This document shows, one piece after another, positions 1 through 6,134 of a stretch of 10,000 nucleotides of DNA. The DNA lies in the NCBI GenBank assembly GCA_018398765.1, contig JAHBMJ010001489.1, positions 13,354 through 23,353 of the forward strand. Direction: 5' to 3'. Both the position numbers and the translations under genes were made by a program. Origin of the DNA: Chromera velia. Lineage: Eukaryota; Sar; Chromeraceae. How positions within the stretch are numbered: the first letter of the stretch is position 1; each line of letters begins with the position of its first letter. The notes beneath the pieces are model-generated. The model had not been told where the DNA came from. It searched no databases and was given only the letters and a program-made list of their open reading frames with translations.

Positions 1-31
<31 letters not shown>
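1..31. repeat. (GTCT)n microsatellite at the left edge
   Basis: Nearly eight uninterrupted copies of GTCT begin at base 1, so the array probably extends beyond the window. Related GTCTGTCT pieces recur at 114-170, where they grade into a pyrimidine-rich tract. Confidence 0.95.
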
Positions 32-195
32 CACTGAGAGAGCGTGCCAAAAGAAGAAAGAAAACAACAGAAGAGAATGAAGAAGGAGAAAAAGGGAAAG
101 AAAAGACGATATAGTCTGTCTGCTGACAGGGGTAAAGACACCATACAGTCTGTCTCTCTGTCTTTATTTCTTGCTTTCTTGCTTTCTTTTCTCCT

Positions 196-519
196 TTGCT
201 TTGTTTGAGAACTGGAGTGCATGAGTGGTTTGCACGCAGCCCTGATGTGGAGCTGGCAGTGTGCGGGAAGGCCCACCGGATCTACCAGTACGGTTTCAGT
301 CTCCACGTGGAGTGCTCGAAGGAGAGCGGGAGGCCGGGTATCACGGTGATCCGCGAGTGTGCATTGAACCTCCAGAGATTCCTTGAGCGTTTCGACAAAG
401 TCTTCACGGAAGAGTACGCGAAGGCAAAGGAGAGCTTTGAGGCGCGTCAGATCGAGGAGGAGGAAGATGAAGACAAAGAGCAAGGAGGAGAGGGAGAGGA
501 GGAAGAAGAAGAAGAATAG
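196..519 (+). CDS. Unrecognised protein, C-terminal part, possibly a last exon with an acidic tail
   Basis: I do not recognise a family. The open frame has no ATG near its left end. It is preceded by a strong polypyrimidine tract (about 150-207) and then AG at 208-209, so a 3' splice site with coding sequence from about 210 is more likely than a true start at 196. The first 75 or so codons have balanced, globular composition, including HEWFARSPDVELAVCGKAHR and a helical stretch NLQRFLERFDKVFTEEYAK. The protein then turns into a Glu/Asp-rich tail ending at a TAG (517-519). Low-complexity acidic tails of this kind are common in chromatin or RNA-associated proteins, but no such role is shown here. 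A last exon of a gene lying to the left, or the 3' end of a retroelement ORF, are both possible. An AATAAA lies about 250 bases downstream. Confidence 0.5.
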   Translation: MLCLRTGVHEWFARSPDVELAVCGKAHRIYQYGFSLHVECSKESGRPGITVIRECALNLQRFLERFDKVFTEEYAKAKESFEARQIEEEEDEDKEQGGEGEEEEEEE

Positions 520-1082
520 GACCCGCAGGAGGGTCAAAGACGAGGAGGGCCAACAGAAGGAAGAGGGGGGCAATTAGTTCTGCAGATGATGTTGATCTTG
601 ACGTAGCGATGAACTAGAGAAATCAGGAAGAAAAAAGGGGAAAGAATGGAAAGGAAAAGAGAAGTGGGCTTGGTGGGGACTGTAGACGGAGGACACAAAA
701 AATAGCTGAATGCATCGACCGACCGATCGACCCATTTGACGAGGGGGGGAGAAGGGAGAATTTATAATAAAAATAGATTTCATTCTAATATTTCTTCAGT
801 TTTCTCTATAAATTAATTTTTTTAAATACTCAAAAATTGAGTTGATGTTTAAAGTCCTCTTGAAACCTAAGTTTGTGCCCTAGCTTATGTCGTTTGTTAC
901 TTAGCTACAAACAATTTCTACCAATTTTCTTTAACTGTATAATTTTGCTAGAAAGCTTAACCTAGAGTTTGCATGGCAAACCGTCGGTAGTTCTATATAA
1001 TCGTTTTACTAGCTTAATTAGTACATAGCTTATAATAGGCTAGGCGTGGATTCTATATAAATATATATATTATATTCTTGTT
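520..1082. other. Intergenic: purine-rich 3' flank, then AT-rich DNA
   Basis: Bases 520-760 are rich in A and G on the plus strand and look like 3' untranslated sequence of the preceding coding region. The segment 780-1080 is AT-rich, with stops in all frames and no recognisable motif. No gene is supported. Confidence 0.6.
766..771 (+). terminator. Possible polyadenylation signal AATAAA
   Basis: A consensus AATAAA lies 247 bases after the TAG at 517-519, at the point where the sequence changes from purine-rich to AT-rich. Position and strand fit the 3' end of the 196-519 transcript. Such hexamers also arise by chance in AT-rich DNA. Confidence 0.3.
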
Positions 1083-1095
1083 AAAAAAAAAAAAA

Positions 1096-1126
<31 letters not shown>
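1083..1126. repeat. A-run, (TA)n and (TG)n compound microsatellite ending in a CAG acceptor-like site
   Basis: Fourteen A are followed by about eleven TA and five TG units, then CAG at 1127-1129. An A-run flanking a LINE-like region could be an old poly(A) insertion mark. The TG tract plus CAG could also act as a 3' splice site for the coding frame that begins here. Confidence 0.85.
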
Positions 1127-2032
1127 CAGGTCACGGCAGGGCGGAGGGAGATGGACAGAGAGACACTTCAGGGGGGCGTGGAAAGGGACTCGCGGATGGC
1201 CTTCTGGAAAGAGGTGGGGCCAAGAACCTCCAAATTTTTTAGAGACGGGAACTCCAAAGAGTCAGGGTGGGGGGTTGAAGGGAGGGGGGGGGAAGCAGCA
1301 ACTTGGAGGGGGGGACATAGAAGAGGACTTTCTGGGTGGGCAGGGAGGGAATAAAGTATGCGATCACAGTAAGCTCAGCTCATGTATGCATAGAAAAGAG
1401 GCCTTCTCGGTAGACTTCGGACAAAGAACGTATAACAGAACGCCATCTTCTCCAGTGATCACACATGACATTCACACAGGTAGGACACCTTTGCCTCTCT
1501 CGGATGCATCGACTCTCGATACACGCCACTCTCCTCTCGGAGTAGCTGACAATGTCATCTCTTTGGATAAAGAAGAACACATGAATGCAAAAGGTATCGA
1601 ATGGAAGGTGATAGATGTATGCGATGTTTCTTTTCCTTTTCTTTCACTTCCTCTTCCTCTCTCTCTCACTGGGGTGGGAGGAGGGAGGAAGAACTAACCA
1701 ACGGAGAAGACAGGAGGGAAAGGAAATGAAGAGACAAGGAAAGGAACGGATAGACAGGGGGAGAAAGGAAAGGGGGGTAACGGAAGAAGCTTCAAAGGGA
1801 ATGGAAAAAATGAAAAAGGAAAAGACAAAAGAGGGGGTGACGGCCCAGGTCCTCTGGACGCCTCGGGGAGAAAGAAGTTGAAGGAGGAGGGGACCCAGTA
1901 CTGCAAATGTAGTTGTACTGCAAATAGCACCTACAACCGCTCTAGCTGCGCTAAGTTTAAAAGGGCTTGCTGGAACTGTTCTCTAGGAAGACAAGGCAAA
2001 TGTCAGAATCTTTTTAGAAATTCTTCCCCCTT

Positions 2033-2039
2033 TGCTTCT

Positions 2040-2072
<33 letters not shown>

Positions 2073-2213
2073 CCCTCCCCTTCTCCTTCCGCTTCCTCTT
2101 CGTCTTCTTCTTCTTCCTCTTCCTCTTCTTCTTCTGCTGCTGCTGCTGCTTCTTCTTCTTCTTCTTCTTCTTCTTTTCCTTTTTTTTCTTTTGCTGCTGC
2201 TGCTCCTGCTTCT

Positions 2214-2260
<47 letters not shown>

Positions 2261-2392
2261 TTCTTCTTCTTTTTCTTCTTCTTCTTCCTCTTCTTCTTCT
2301 TTTTCTACTGCTGCTGCTGCTGCTGCTGCTGCTTCTTCTTCTTCTTCTTCTTCTTCTTTTTCTTCTTCTTCTTTTTCTTTTTCTTCCTCGGC
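2033..2392 (+). repeat. (TCT)n/(GCT)n trinucleotide repeat, read as poly-Ser and poly-Ala
   Basis: About 360 bases consist almost wholly of TCT, TCC, TTT and GCT triplets in one phase. In the long plus-strand frame they give poly-Ser blocks with four or five Ala blocks and scattered Phe. The other two plus-strand frames give poly-Leu or poly-Phe/Leu, and the minus strand gives poly-Glu; those are shadows. Confidence 0.9.
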
Positions 2393-2989
2393 GGCAGGCA
2401 GTGGGGGGAAAGAAGGAAGGGGGGGAGGGATTAACGGAAATAGGGCCACGCGAGATTTGTCAGGTTGTACTGGGAAGGAGGGGGGCCATCCAGCTAGACC
2501 CCTCCCCTATCCCGGCCTGATCGACCCATTGAATGCATGGATGCAGGTTCAAAATCCTGTGAACTCTCTTTCTCTCTCCTCTTTTTCTCCTCTTTCTGGA
2601 TCTGCTATGGCTGAAAAACCTTTTCTCTCTGCATCTTCGCATTTTTCGTCTTCTTCCTCTTCCTCGTTGTTTGCTTATGATGAGAGTGAGCTGGGACTCG
2701 ACGGAGGATCTGATCCTGCACTGAATGACAGCTTGAGTAAAGTTTTGCTTTCACGGCCTTCGCTGTTATCTAACGAGCTTTCTTGTTCGAGGGGACAGGG
2801 CCTTCCATCCCCTTTTTCTGGATCGCCACGCCTTTCTGACTCTGAGTCCTCTTTACCGCGGGGCGATCTCCCTCCTATTTATCGACCTTCCTCTTTTGTG
2901 ACAGCCTTGACACTCCTCGTCCCACGCAGCAAGAGAAGGAGGAGAAAGAAATGAAGGAGAGATCGTGATATTTTAGATGATTCTTCTTC

Positions 2990-3120
2990 CTTTTGCTCTG
3001 CTGCCTCACATGCTCCTCCCAAATCGTCCTCTTCTTCTTTTTCTTCTTTTTTGGATTCTTTTTCTCCCCCCTCCTCCCCCTCCTCCTCTTCTTCTTCTTC
3101 TTTTTTTTCTTCTCCTCCTC
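2990..3120 (+). repeat. Second TCT/TCC-rich tract
   Basis: This is an impure pyrimidine triplet tract in the same phase as the 2033-2392 repeat, read as Ser-rich with Phe and Pro. It sits between the TGA at 2952 and the short conventional stretch that ends at 3281. Confidence 0.8.
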
Positions 3121-3281
3121 TACTTGTATTAGGGCATAAAAGGTTGCACAGTGGTGAGAGGTGGTTTGAAATCAGGCGCTCTCCTGAGTCTGGTCTCGAA
3201 TGGGTAGAGGAAAGGGACTTGGTGAAAGAAAGGTCGGAGGATGAGAGAATAATCATACAGAAAGCCGTGAGAGAGTATTAA

Positions 3282-3525
3282 AAGGTGAGAAGAGGCAAGT
3301 TCAAAAAGCGAGGAAATGCTTGCTACCAGGACTTGACGGTGTCTCACCTATGGGACCGTCTATGCTTTGCCTACATCAATGTGGGAGGATTGCAGCGGAA
3401 GATAAGAAATGGAGACATTCGTTCATGGCTCACTGAAACGGATGCGGATGTTGTGGTTCTGGTCGAAACACAGCACCCTAGGACAGAGAGCGGCTTGAGA
3501 AGAGGAGTCAGTCCATTCATACAAG
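3282..3525 (+). pseudogene. APE-type (LINE) endonuclease, N-terminal part
   Basis: The frame contains FAYINVGGLQRKI at about 3367-3405 and, about 30 codons later, DADVVVLVETQHP. Exonuclease-endonuclease-phosphatase enzymes of non-LTR retrotransposons begin in the same way: a first strand with the catalytic Asn (here INVGGL), then an Asp-hydrophobic strand ending in the catalytic Glu (here VETQ). The spacing fits. In the intact family this domain nicks target DNA to prime reverse transcription. The frame is the same as that of the preceding Ser-rich region, separated only by TAA at 3279, so the two may once have been a single protein or adjacent ORFs. After FIQ (3525) similarity to the family stops and the sequence becomes T-rich. 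The open frame runs on to 3629 without endonuclease character. Asn and Glu alone do not prove the family, but together with the downstream pieces the call is reasonable. Confidence 0.6.
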
Positions 3526-3786
3526 GTAGTGACTCAGCTGTTCGATGTCAAGTTTGCTGCGAGTTCGCATTTTACACTTCTCTGCCTCTATTTTGTTTAG
3601 AAGAGCTTGTCGGCTTTGTGCTTTCTTGACAGACTGTCTTCCCATGTTCTCGCTGTCTGGCTTTGATTTGCTTGTTTCTACACCATTCACTATTTCGTTC
3701 AATTTCGCTGAATTGATTTTCTCCTGTGATTTCATTTGCCTGCCACTCGTCTTATTTCGCTTGTCTGGCTCCCCCCTCCATCCCAT
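3517..3786 (-). pseudogene. Possible Lys/Gln/Glu-rich remnant of a minus-strand LTR element (leader plus start of Gag)
   Basis: The minus strand is open for 89 codons with a hydrophilic, fairly balanced composition, for example NSAKLNEIVNGVETSKSKPD and RTRSKLDIEQLSHYL. A further open stretch in other frames lies just upstream on that strand (about 3930-3814). No domain is recognised. The case rests on context: upstream on the same strand are a TG...CA inverted repeat (3977-3998) and the 11-mer at 3933-3943, which also occurs 42-52 bases before the Gag ATG at 7393. T-rich plus-strand DNA always gives Lys/Glu-rich minus-strand frames, so this could be a chance frame inside an intron. Confidence 0.25.
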
Positions 3787-3932
3787 CTGCTCTGAAAAAT
3801 ATCTATTTCAGTGTGCATATGTGAGCGGGTGATTCCGTGAGGAACCTTTTGCTGTTTGTTGACTCGCTTCTCTTCTTTAGTATGGCATTTGGCTTCCTCT
3901 CATGCTTCTTCCTCTCTAACTTTTAGTTAAAA

Positions 3933-3998
3933 ATGAGTGTAGTCACCTCTTCTTATCGGGCTCATCTTCAGATTACTGTTGGGGTCGGAGGCCCAACA
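3933..3998 (-). repeat. LTR-end-like inverted repeat TGTTGGG...CCCAACA with adjacent leader
   Basis: Bases 3977-3983 and 3992-3998 are perfect 7-base inverted arms around an 8-base loop. The outer bases are TG and CA, as at LTR termini, and TGTTGGGGT is shared with the terminus read on the minus strand from 8759. On the minus strand the repeat is followed within about 35 bases by ACTACACTCAT (3943-3933). The same 11-mer lies in the Gag leader at 7445-7435. A full-length LTR is not visible. Confidence 0.3.
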
Positions 3999-4019
3999 CT
4001 GGGTTTTGCTTTTTGGGCG

Positions 4020-4032
4020 TTTTTTTTTTTTT
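4020..4032. repeat. T13 homopolymer
   Basis: Thirteen consecutive T. On the minus strand it is an A-run close to the TG...CA inverted repeat at 3977-3998. Confidence 0.9.
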
Positions 4033-4079
4033 GAATAAGCTTGGGCGCGAAGCTCGGTTTAGTGTTTGTGTGTGGGAGG

Positions 4080-4094
4080 TATATACATATATAG

Positions 4095-4128
<34 letters not shown>

Positions 4129-4162
4129 ATGTGTGTGTGTGTATGTATGTCTGTGTGTGTAG
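4080..4162. repeat. (TA)n/(TG)n microsatellite ending in TAG
   Basis: TATA-type dinucleotides pass into more than thirty impure TG units with some TATG and CTG interruptions. The tract ends in GTGTGTAG at 4155-4162, directly before a GC-rich block, and so also resembles a 3' splice site. Confidence 0.9.
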
Positions 4163-4432
4163 GTCAATGATGATGTACTAGGGAACGGGGGCCCAGTACG
4201 AGCGATTGAGTGGGCGACCTTACCTCGCCCTGGGAGGTCCTGGTGGTGTGAGTGGCCAACTCACCCCCTGGGGGACCTTATGTGCGCATGCGCATACGTC
4301 TTCTCGCCGCGAAGGCGTCAGGGTCGGAGGCTGTGGGTTATGTGCACCTGGCAGGTCTGTGTTATCTGCCTTTATTCATCAGTCACCGATCGGTACGCGG
4401 TGCTGCTCCAGGGAGGGTTCGTGTGTATGTAG
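4163..4432 (+). other. GC-rich block open in all three plus-strand frames
   Basis: About 270 bases differ sharply in composition from the T-rich DNA on both sides. One frame is open from 4163 to TAG at 4430, and the other two are open from 4206 to 4442 and from 4252 to 4470. None gives a protein I recognise. A 12-base palindrome TGCGCATGCGCA lies at 4283-4294. It may be an exon, a displaced retroelement fragment, or simply a GC-rich island with few stop codons. Confidence 0.3.
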
Positions 4433-4739
4433 GTGTGGGTGAGTGGATGAATGAGGATAAAGATGTGTGAGTGTGTGTGTATGGATGTTTTGTTTCCATT
4501 CATCCCTTTTTAGTTCTTAGGGGATCATTCAGTTGGTTTTTTTGTCAACGCACTTGTCTTGTCTTACATCTTTTGTGCCCTTTATTTGGTTTAGTTGGTC
4601 ATTCTGATCCGAATCAATCAGGCATCTACCCATCCATCCTTTATTTATTTGATCATTCATTTATAAATGTTCATCTTGTCTATCTTTTCTCTCTGTTTGG
4701 GTGGTTTTTGACTTACGCACGACCTTTGTATACCTCCAG

Positions 4740-5000
4740 TGCCTGCGCGTTTTCCATTTCTGGTTGTTGACGGTGTTTGCTCTGACTCTTGATCTCCCAC
4801 TGTCGATGTGATTGTTATTGAGAACGTAGTCGATGACGATTTTATTTCTCCATGTCTGCAAGTTTTTAGTTCCAGGCTCTTCGGTCCCTGTTTATGTCTA
4901 CCTTCCCTACGGCAACCCCGGAAGTGAGAGTACTAGAAGTGTACCGCTTTGGTCAACGTGAACTGGCCTCCTGTGATTGGGGCTGCCAGCTCCTTCTGAG
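4740..5000 (+). pseudogene. Putative middle part of the APE-type endonuclease, frameshifted
   Basis: The first frame, entered in phase from 3525, reads PARFPFLVVDGVCSDS, a TGA (4790-4792), then SPTVDVIVIENVVDDDF and SPCLQVF. At a run of five T (4863-4867) the sensible frame shifts by one base to PVYVYLPYGNPGSESTRS (4887-4940), and then again to VYRFGQRELASCDWG (from 4939). The hydrophobic strand followed by YLPYGNPGSES resembles the central 'vYxP-G' strand and loop of LINE endonucleases, which lies between the catalytic Glu and the GDFN motif. That resemblance is from general knowledge of the fold, not from a database match. One stop and two frameshifts mean this copy is dead unless the sequence has errors. 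It ends at CTTCTGAG/GTGGGT, a good 5' splice-site match. Confidence 0.4.
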
Positions 5001-5248
5001 GTGGGTGTTCCCCATTCTGTTCCTTACATGTTTTCGATGCAGTGCCAGCATCATACTCGGCCGCTCTGCTAGTCTCTCTTTTGTATCACAGTGTGTTGCT
5101 TTTGTTTCGTCTTCCCCCTCCTGCGCCATGATTTTTTCTTTTTGATCTGTCTTCTTTCTTTGACTGCTGAGTTTCTTTTCTTGCTTTTTAAGAATAGCGG
5201 CTCCCTTTTTCATACTTTGCTCTGCCTCAAATTACCAAATGAATGCAG
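5001..5248 (+). other. Second GT...AG segment: candidate intron
   Basis: It starts GAG/GTGGGT, contains a long pyrimidine-rich stretch (about 5130-5190), and ends AATGCAG/GGCAG. Removing it joins two bases (AG, 4999-5000) to G at 5249, which keeps the frame and gives LRAVAVFNFDQP. An alternative acceptor at TTTTTAAG (about 5192) would also keep an open frame. At 248 bases the size is ordinary for an intron. Confidence 0.3.
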
Positions 5249-5304
5249 GGCAGTCGCAGTCTTCAACTTTGATCAACCATAATTCGTTTGGATATCCTTC
5301 ATAG
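5249..5304 (+). pseudogene. Possible remnant of the endonuclease GDFN region
   Basis: In the phase set by the upstream piece this reads RAVAVFNFDQP, then TAA (5280-5282), then FVWISFI. Non-LTR endonucleases have 'hydrophobic strand-GDFN' at this point. Here the Gly-Asp is absent and only FN-like residues remain. The stretch is very short, ends at another possible donor (ATAG/GTGAAG), and could be chance. Confidence 0.2.
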
Positions 5305-5319
5305 GTGAAGGAGTATTGC

Positions 5320-5321
<2 letters not shown>

Positions 5322-5360
<39 letters not shown>
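5322..5360. repeat. (CT)n followed by a T-run
   Basis: About fifteen CT units are followed by nine T. A second T-run sits at about 5391-5398. These are simple repeats of a kind common in this window. Confidence 0.9.
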
Positions 5361-5522
5361 TAACCACTTCTCTCACTTTGTGGATAGATTTTTTTTTTAT
5401 CACGAGTCTGCCTAGTCTTGAAGAATGCGTACATTTCAAGCGCATGCAAGTCAAACAAAAAGTCGCGTCTCATCAAAGAAAAGATGTGAAATTCAGTTTT
5501 CCTGATTCTCTGTAAATCAAAC

Positions 5523-5573
5523 AAAAAAAGAAACGAGTCTTTCGTTCAAAAAAAAGAAACGAGTCTTTCGTTC
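5523..5573. repeat. 26-bp tandem duplication
   Basis: Two copies of an A-run plus GAAACGAGTCTTTCGTTC lie head to tail (5523-5547 and 5548-5573). They differ only in A-run length (seven and eight), so the duplication is recent. Confidence 0.9.
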
Positions 5574-5934
5574 TCAAGTTTGTTTCCCCCCTCGTCTTTA
5601 ATTCAGAGAGGTGAAGGAATCGCCTTTAAGGACGGGTTTCCTGTTGTCAGCTGCTGTCGGACGTGTTCATGTACCATGATTCACTGCATGTCTACTGTCC
5701 ATCATTGCAGGTGCGACCATACTGTGACCAAAGAAACGAAGAGTTCTACCCTTTATCAATTTAAATGGATGTGTATGACTGCTTTCGTTTAGTCTTTCTT
5801 GTTGTTTTTCTTCCTTTTCTGTCCCTTTCTCCTCTTCCCTTTTTCTGTTTCTCTCCGTGGTCTTCAGTGTTCCTTGCTCTTTTCGGCCTTCCTTCTATAC
5901 ATTTTTTTTTTCATGTTAAGGTCTGTTTTTTCTG

Positions 5935-5981
5935 AGACTAAAAAGTGTAAATCAATTTACTTTCAAGTCTCTTTTTAGTCT
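5935..5981. repeat. Nested perfect inverted repeats at the end of the Gag zinc-knuckle frame
   Basis: AGACTAAAAAG (5935-5945) and CTTTTTAGTCT (5971-5981) are perfect 11-base inverted arms. Inside them GTAAAT and ATTTAC (5947-5952, 5955-5960) form a second hairpin with a 2-base loop. The TGA that ends the zinc-knuckle frame (5952-5954) lies inside the structure. Confidence 0.8.
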
Positions 5982-6134
5982 TCTACATGCTGGTCTTTCA
6001 TATCGTTTGTTGCCACAATATGCACATTCGCAGTCTGGTGGCAAGGGGTACTGGTCACTTACGTGAGGGGTCGAGCCTCCACATCTCTTGCAAGTTGCTT
6101 GTGCGGACACTGCTGCAGGACCGTGTTGATCTAT
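5952..6134 (-). pseudogene. Degenerate double zinc knuckle of Gag, in the -1 frame after the Gag stop
   Basis: Reading on from Gag but shifted by -1 at its TAG (6133-6131) gives about 60 codons ending at TGA (5954-5952). The frame contains CKRCGGSTPHVSDQY and, shortly after, CAYCGNKRYERPAC. In LTR-retrotransposon Gag proteins this place holds one or two CCHC knuckles (C-X2-C-X4-H-X4-C, with variants) that bind element RNA. Here the last Cys of the first is replaced by Tyr and the His of the second by Tyr; each is one base change from the consensus. The frameshift and both Tyr changes point to decay. No proper -1 slippery heptamer in the zero frame was found before the stop. Confidence 0.6.

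Larger units (their letters stand above)
1116..3281 (+). pseudogene. Decayed ORF1-like region of a LINE-type element: Cys-rich motif, Ser/Ala homopolymers, basic patch
   Basis: One frame stays open from 1116 to the TAA at 3279-3281 apart from TAA at 1695 and TGA at 2952, and the endonuclease frame at 3282 is the same frame. From 1116 to 1697 it is Gly-rich at first and then ordinary in composition. G-runs near 1265-1295 may hide a frameshift, because the frame starting at 1118 reads more like protein before them. At about 1900-2005 there are seven cysteines with spacing C-X-C-X-C-X10-C-X6-C-X2-C-X7-C, a likely metal-binding motif. Next come about 120 codons of Ser and Ala runs (about 2034-2393), a mixed Ser-rich part, a basic patch RSKRRRRKK just before the TGA at 2952, and a second Ser-rich stretch (about 2990-3120). 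Position before an endonuclease fits a nucleic-acid-binding ORF1 or N-terminal extension of a non-LTR retrotransposon; that role is inferred. TCT tracts lack stops in every frame, which weakens the open-frame evidence there. Confidence 0.5.
3526..4739 (+). other. GT...AG segment interrupting the endonuclease: candidate intron or insertion
   Basis: The segment starts CAAG/GTAGTG and ends CCTCCAG/TGCC. Removing it joins the endonuclease frame at FIQ to a downstream open frame in phase (CAA then GTG CCT GCG). It is T-rich overall and includes T13, a TA/TG microsatellite, a GC-rich block (4163-4432) and a possible minus-strand element remnant. About 1214 bases would suit either a spliceosomal intron or an inserted transposon. 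I chose the boundaries by eye, so the phase match alone is modest evidence. Confidence 0.3.
5305..5934. other. T-rich stretch with no recognised gene
   Basis: Apart from the simple repeats listed separately, I see no supported gene here. A 70-codon plus-strand open frame (5580-5792) is Cys-rich in its middle but has no family resemblance. On the minus strand this is where protease or reverse transcriptase of the Gag element would be expected. I found no DTG/DSG-type protease motif and no YxDD motif by reading. Confidence 0.5.

Noticed and set aside
383-577. Arg/Lys-rich frame overlapping the 196-519 coding region
   Set aside because: It is the +1 shadow of the Glu-rich tail. GAG/GAA repeats read as AGG/AAG give Arg and Lys.
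2003-2449. Minus-strand poly-Glu frame and plus-strand poly-Leu frame (2032-2520)
   Set aside because: Both are shadows of the TCT/GCT repeat. The frame that continues into non-repeat coding-like sequence is the Ser/Ala one.
4953-5213. Minus-strand 86-codon Lys/Gln-rich frame
   Set aside because: The composition is explained by the pyrimidine-rich plus strand. No motif was found, and it overlaps a better plus-strand candidate.
5580-5792. Plus-strand frame with clustered Cys and His as a zinc finger
   Set aside because: The Cys/His spacing matches no known finger and the frame is short, with ordinary T-rich codon use.
3540-5950. Reverse transcriptase or integrase of either retroelement
   Set aside because: I searched both strands by eye for YxDD and other core motifs and found none. 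A frameshift-tolerant profile search would be needed to exclude remnants.
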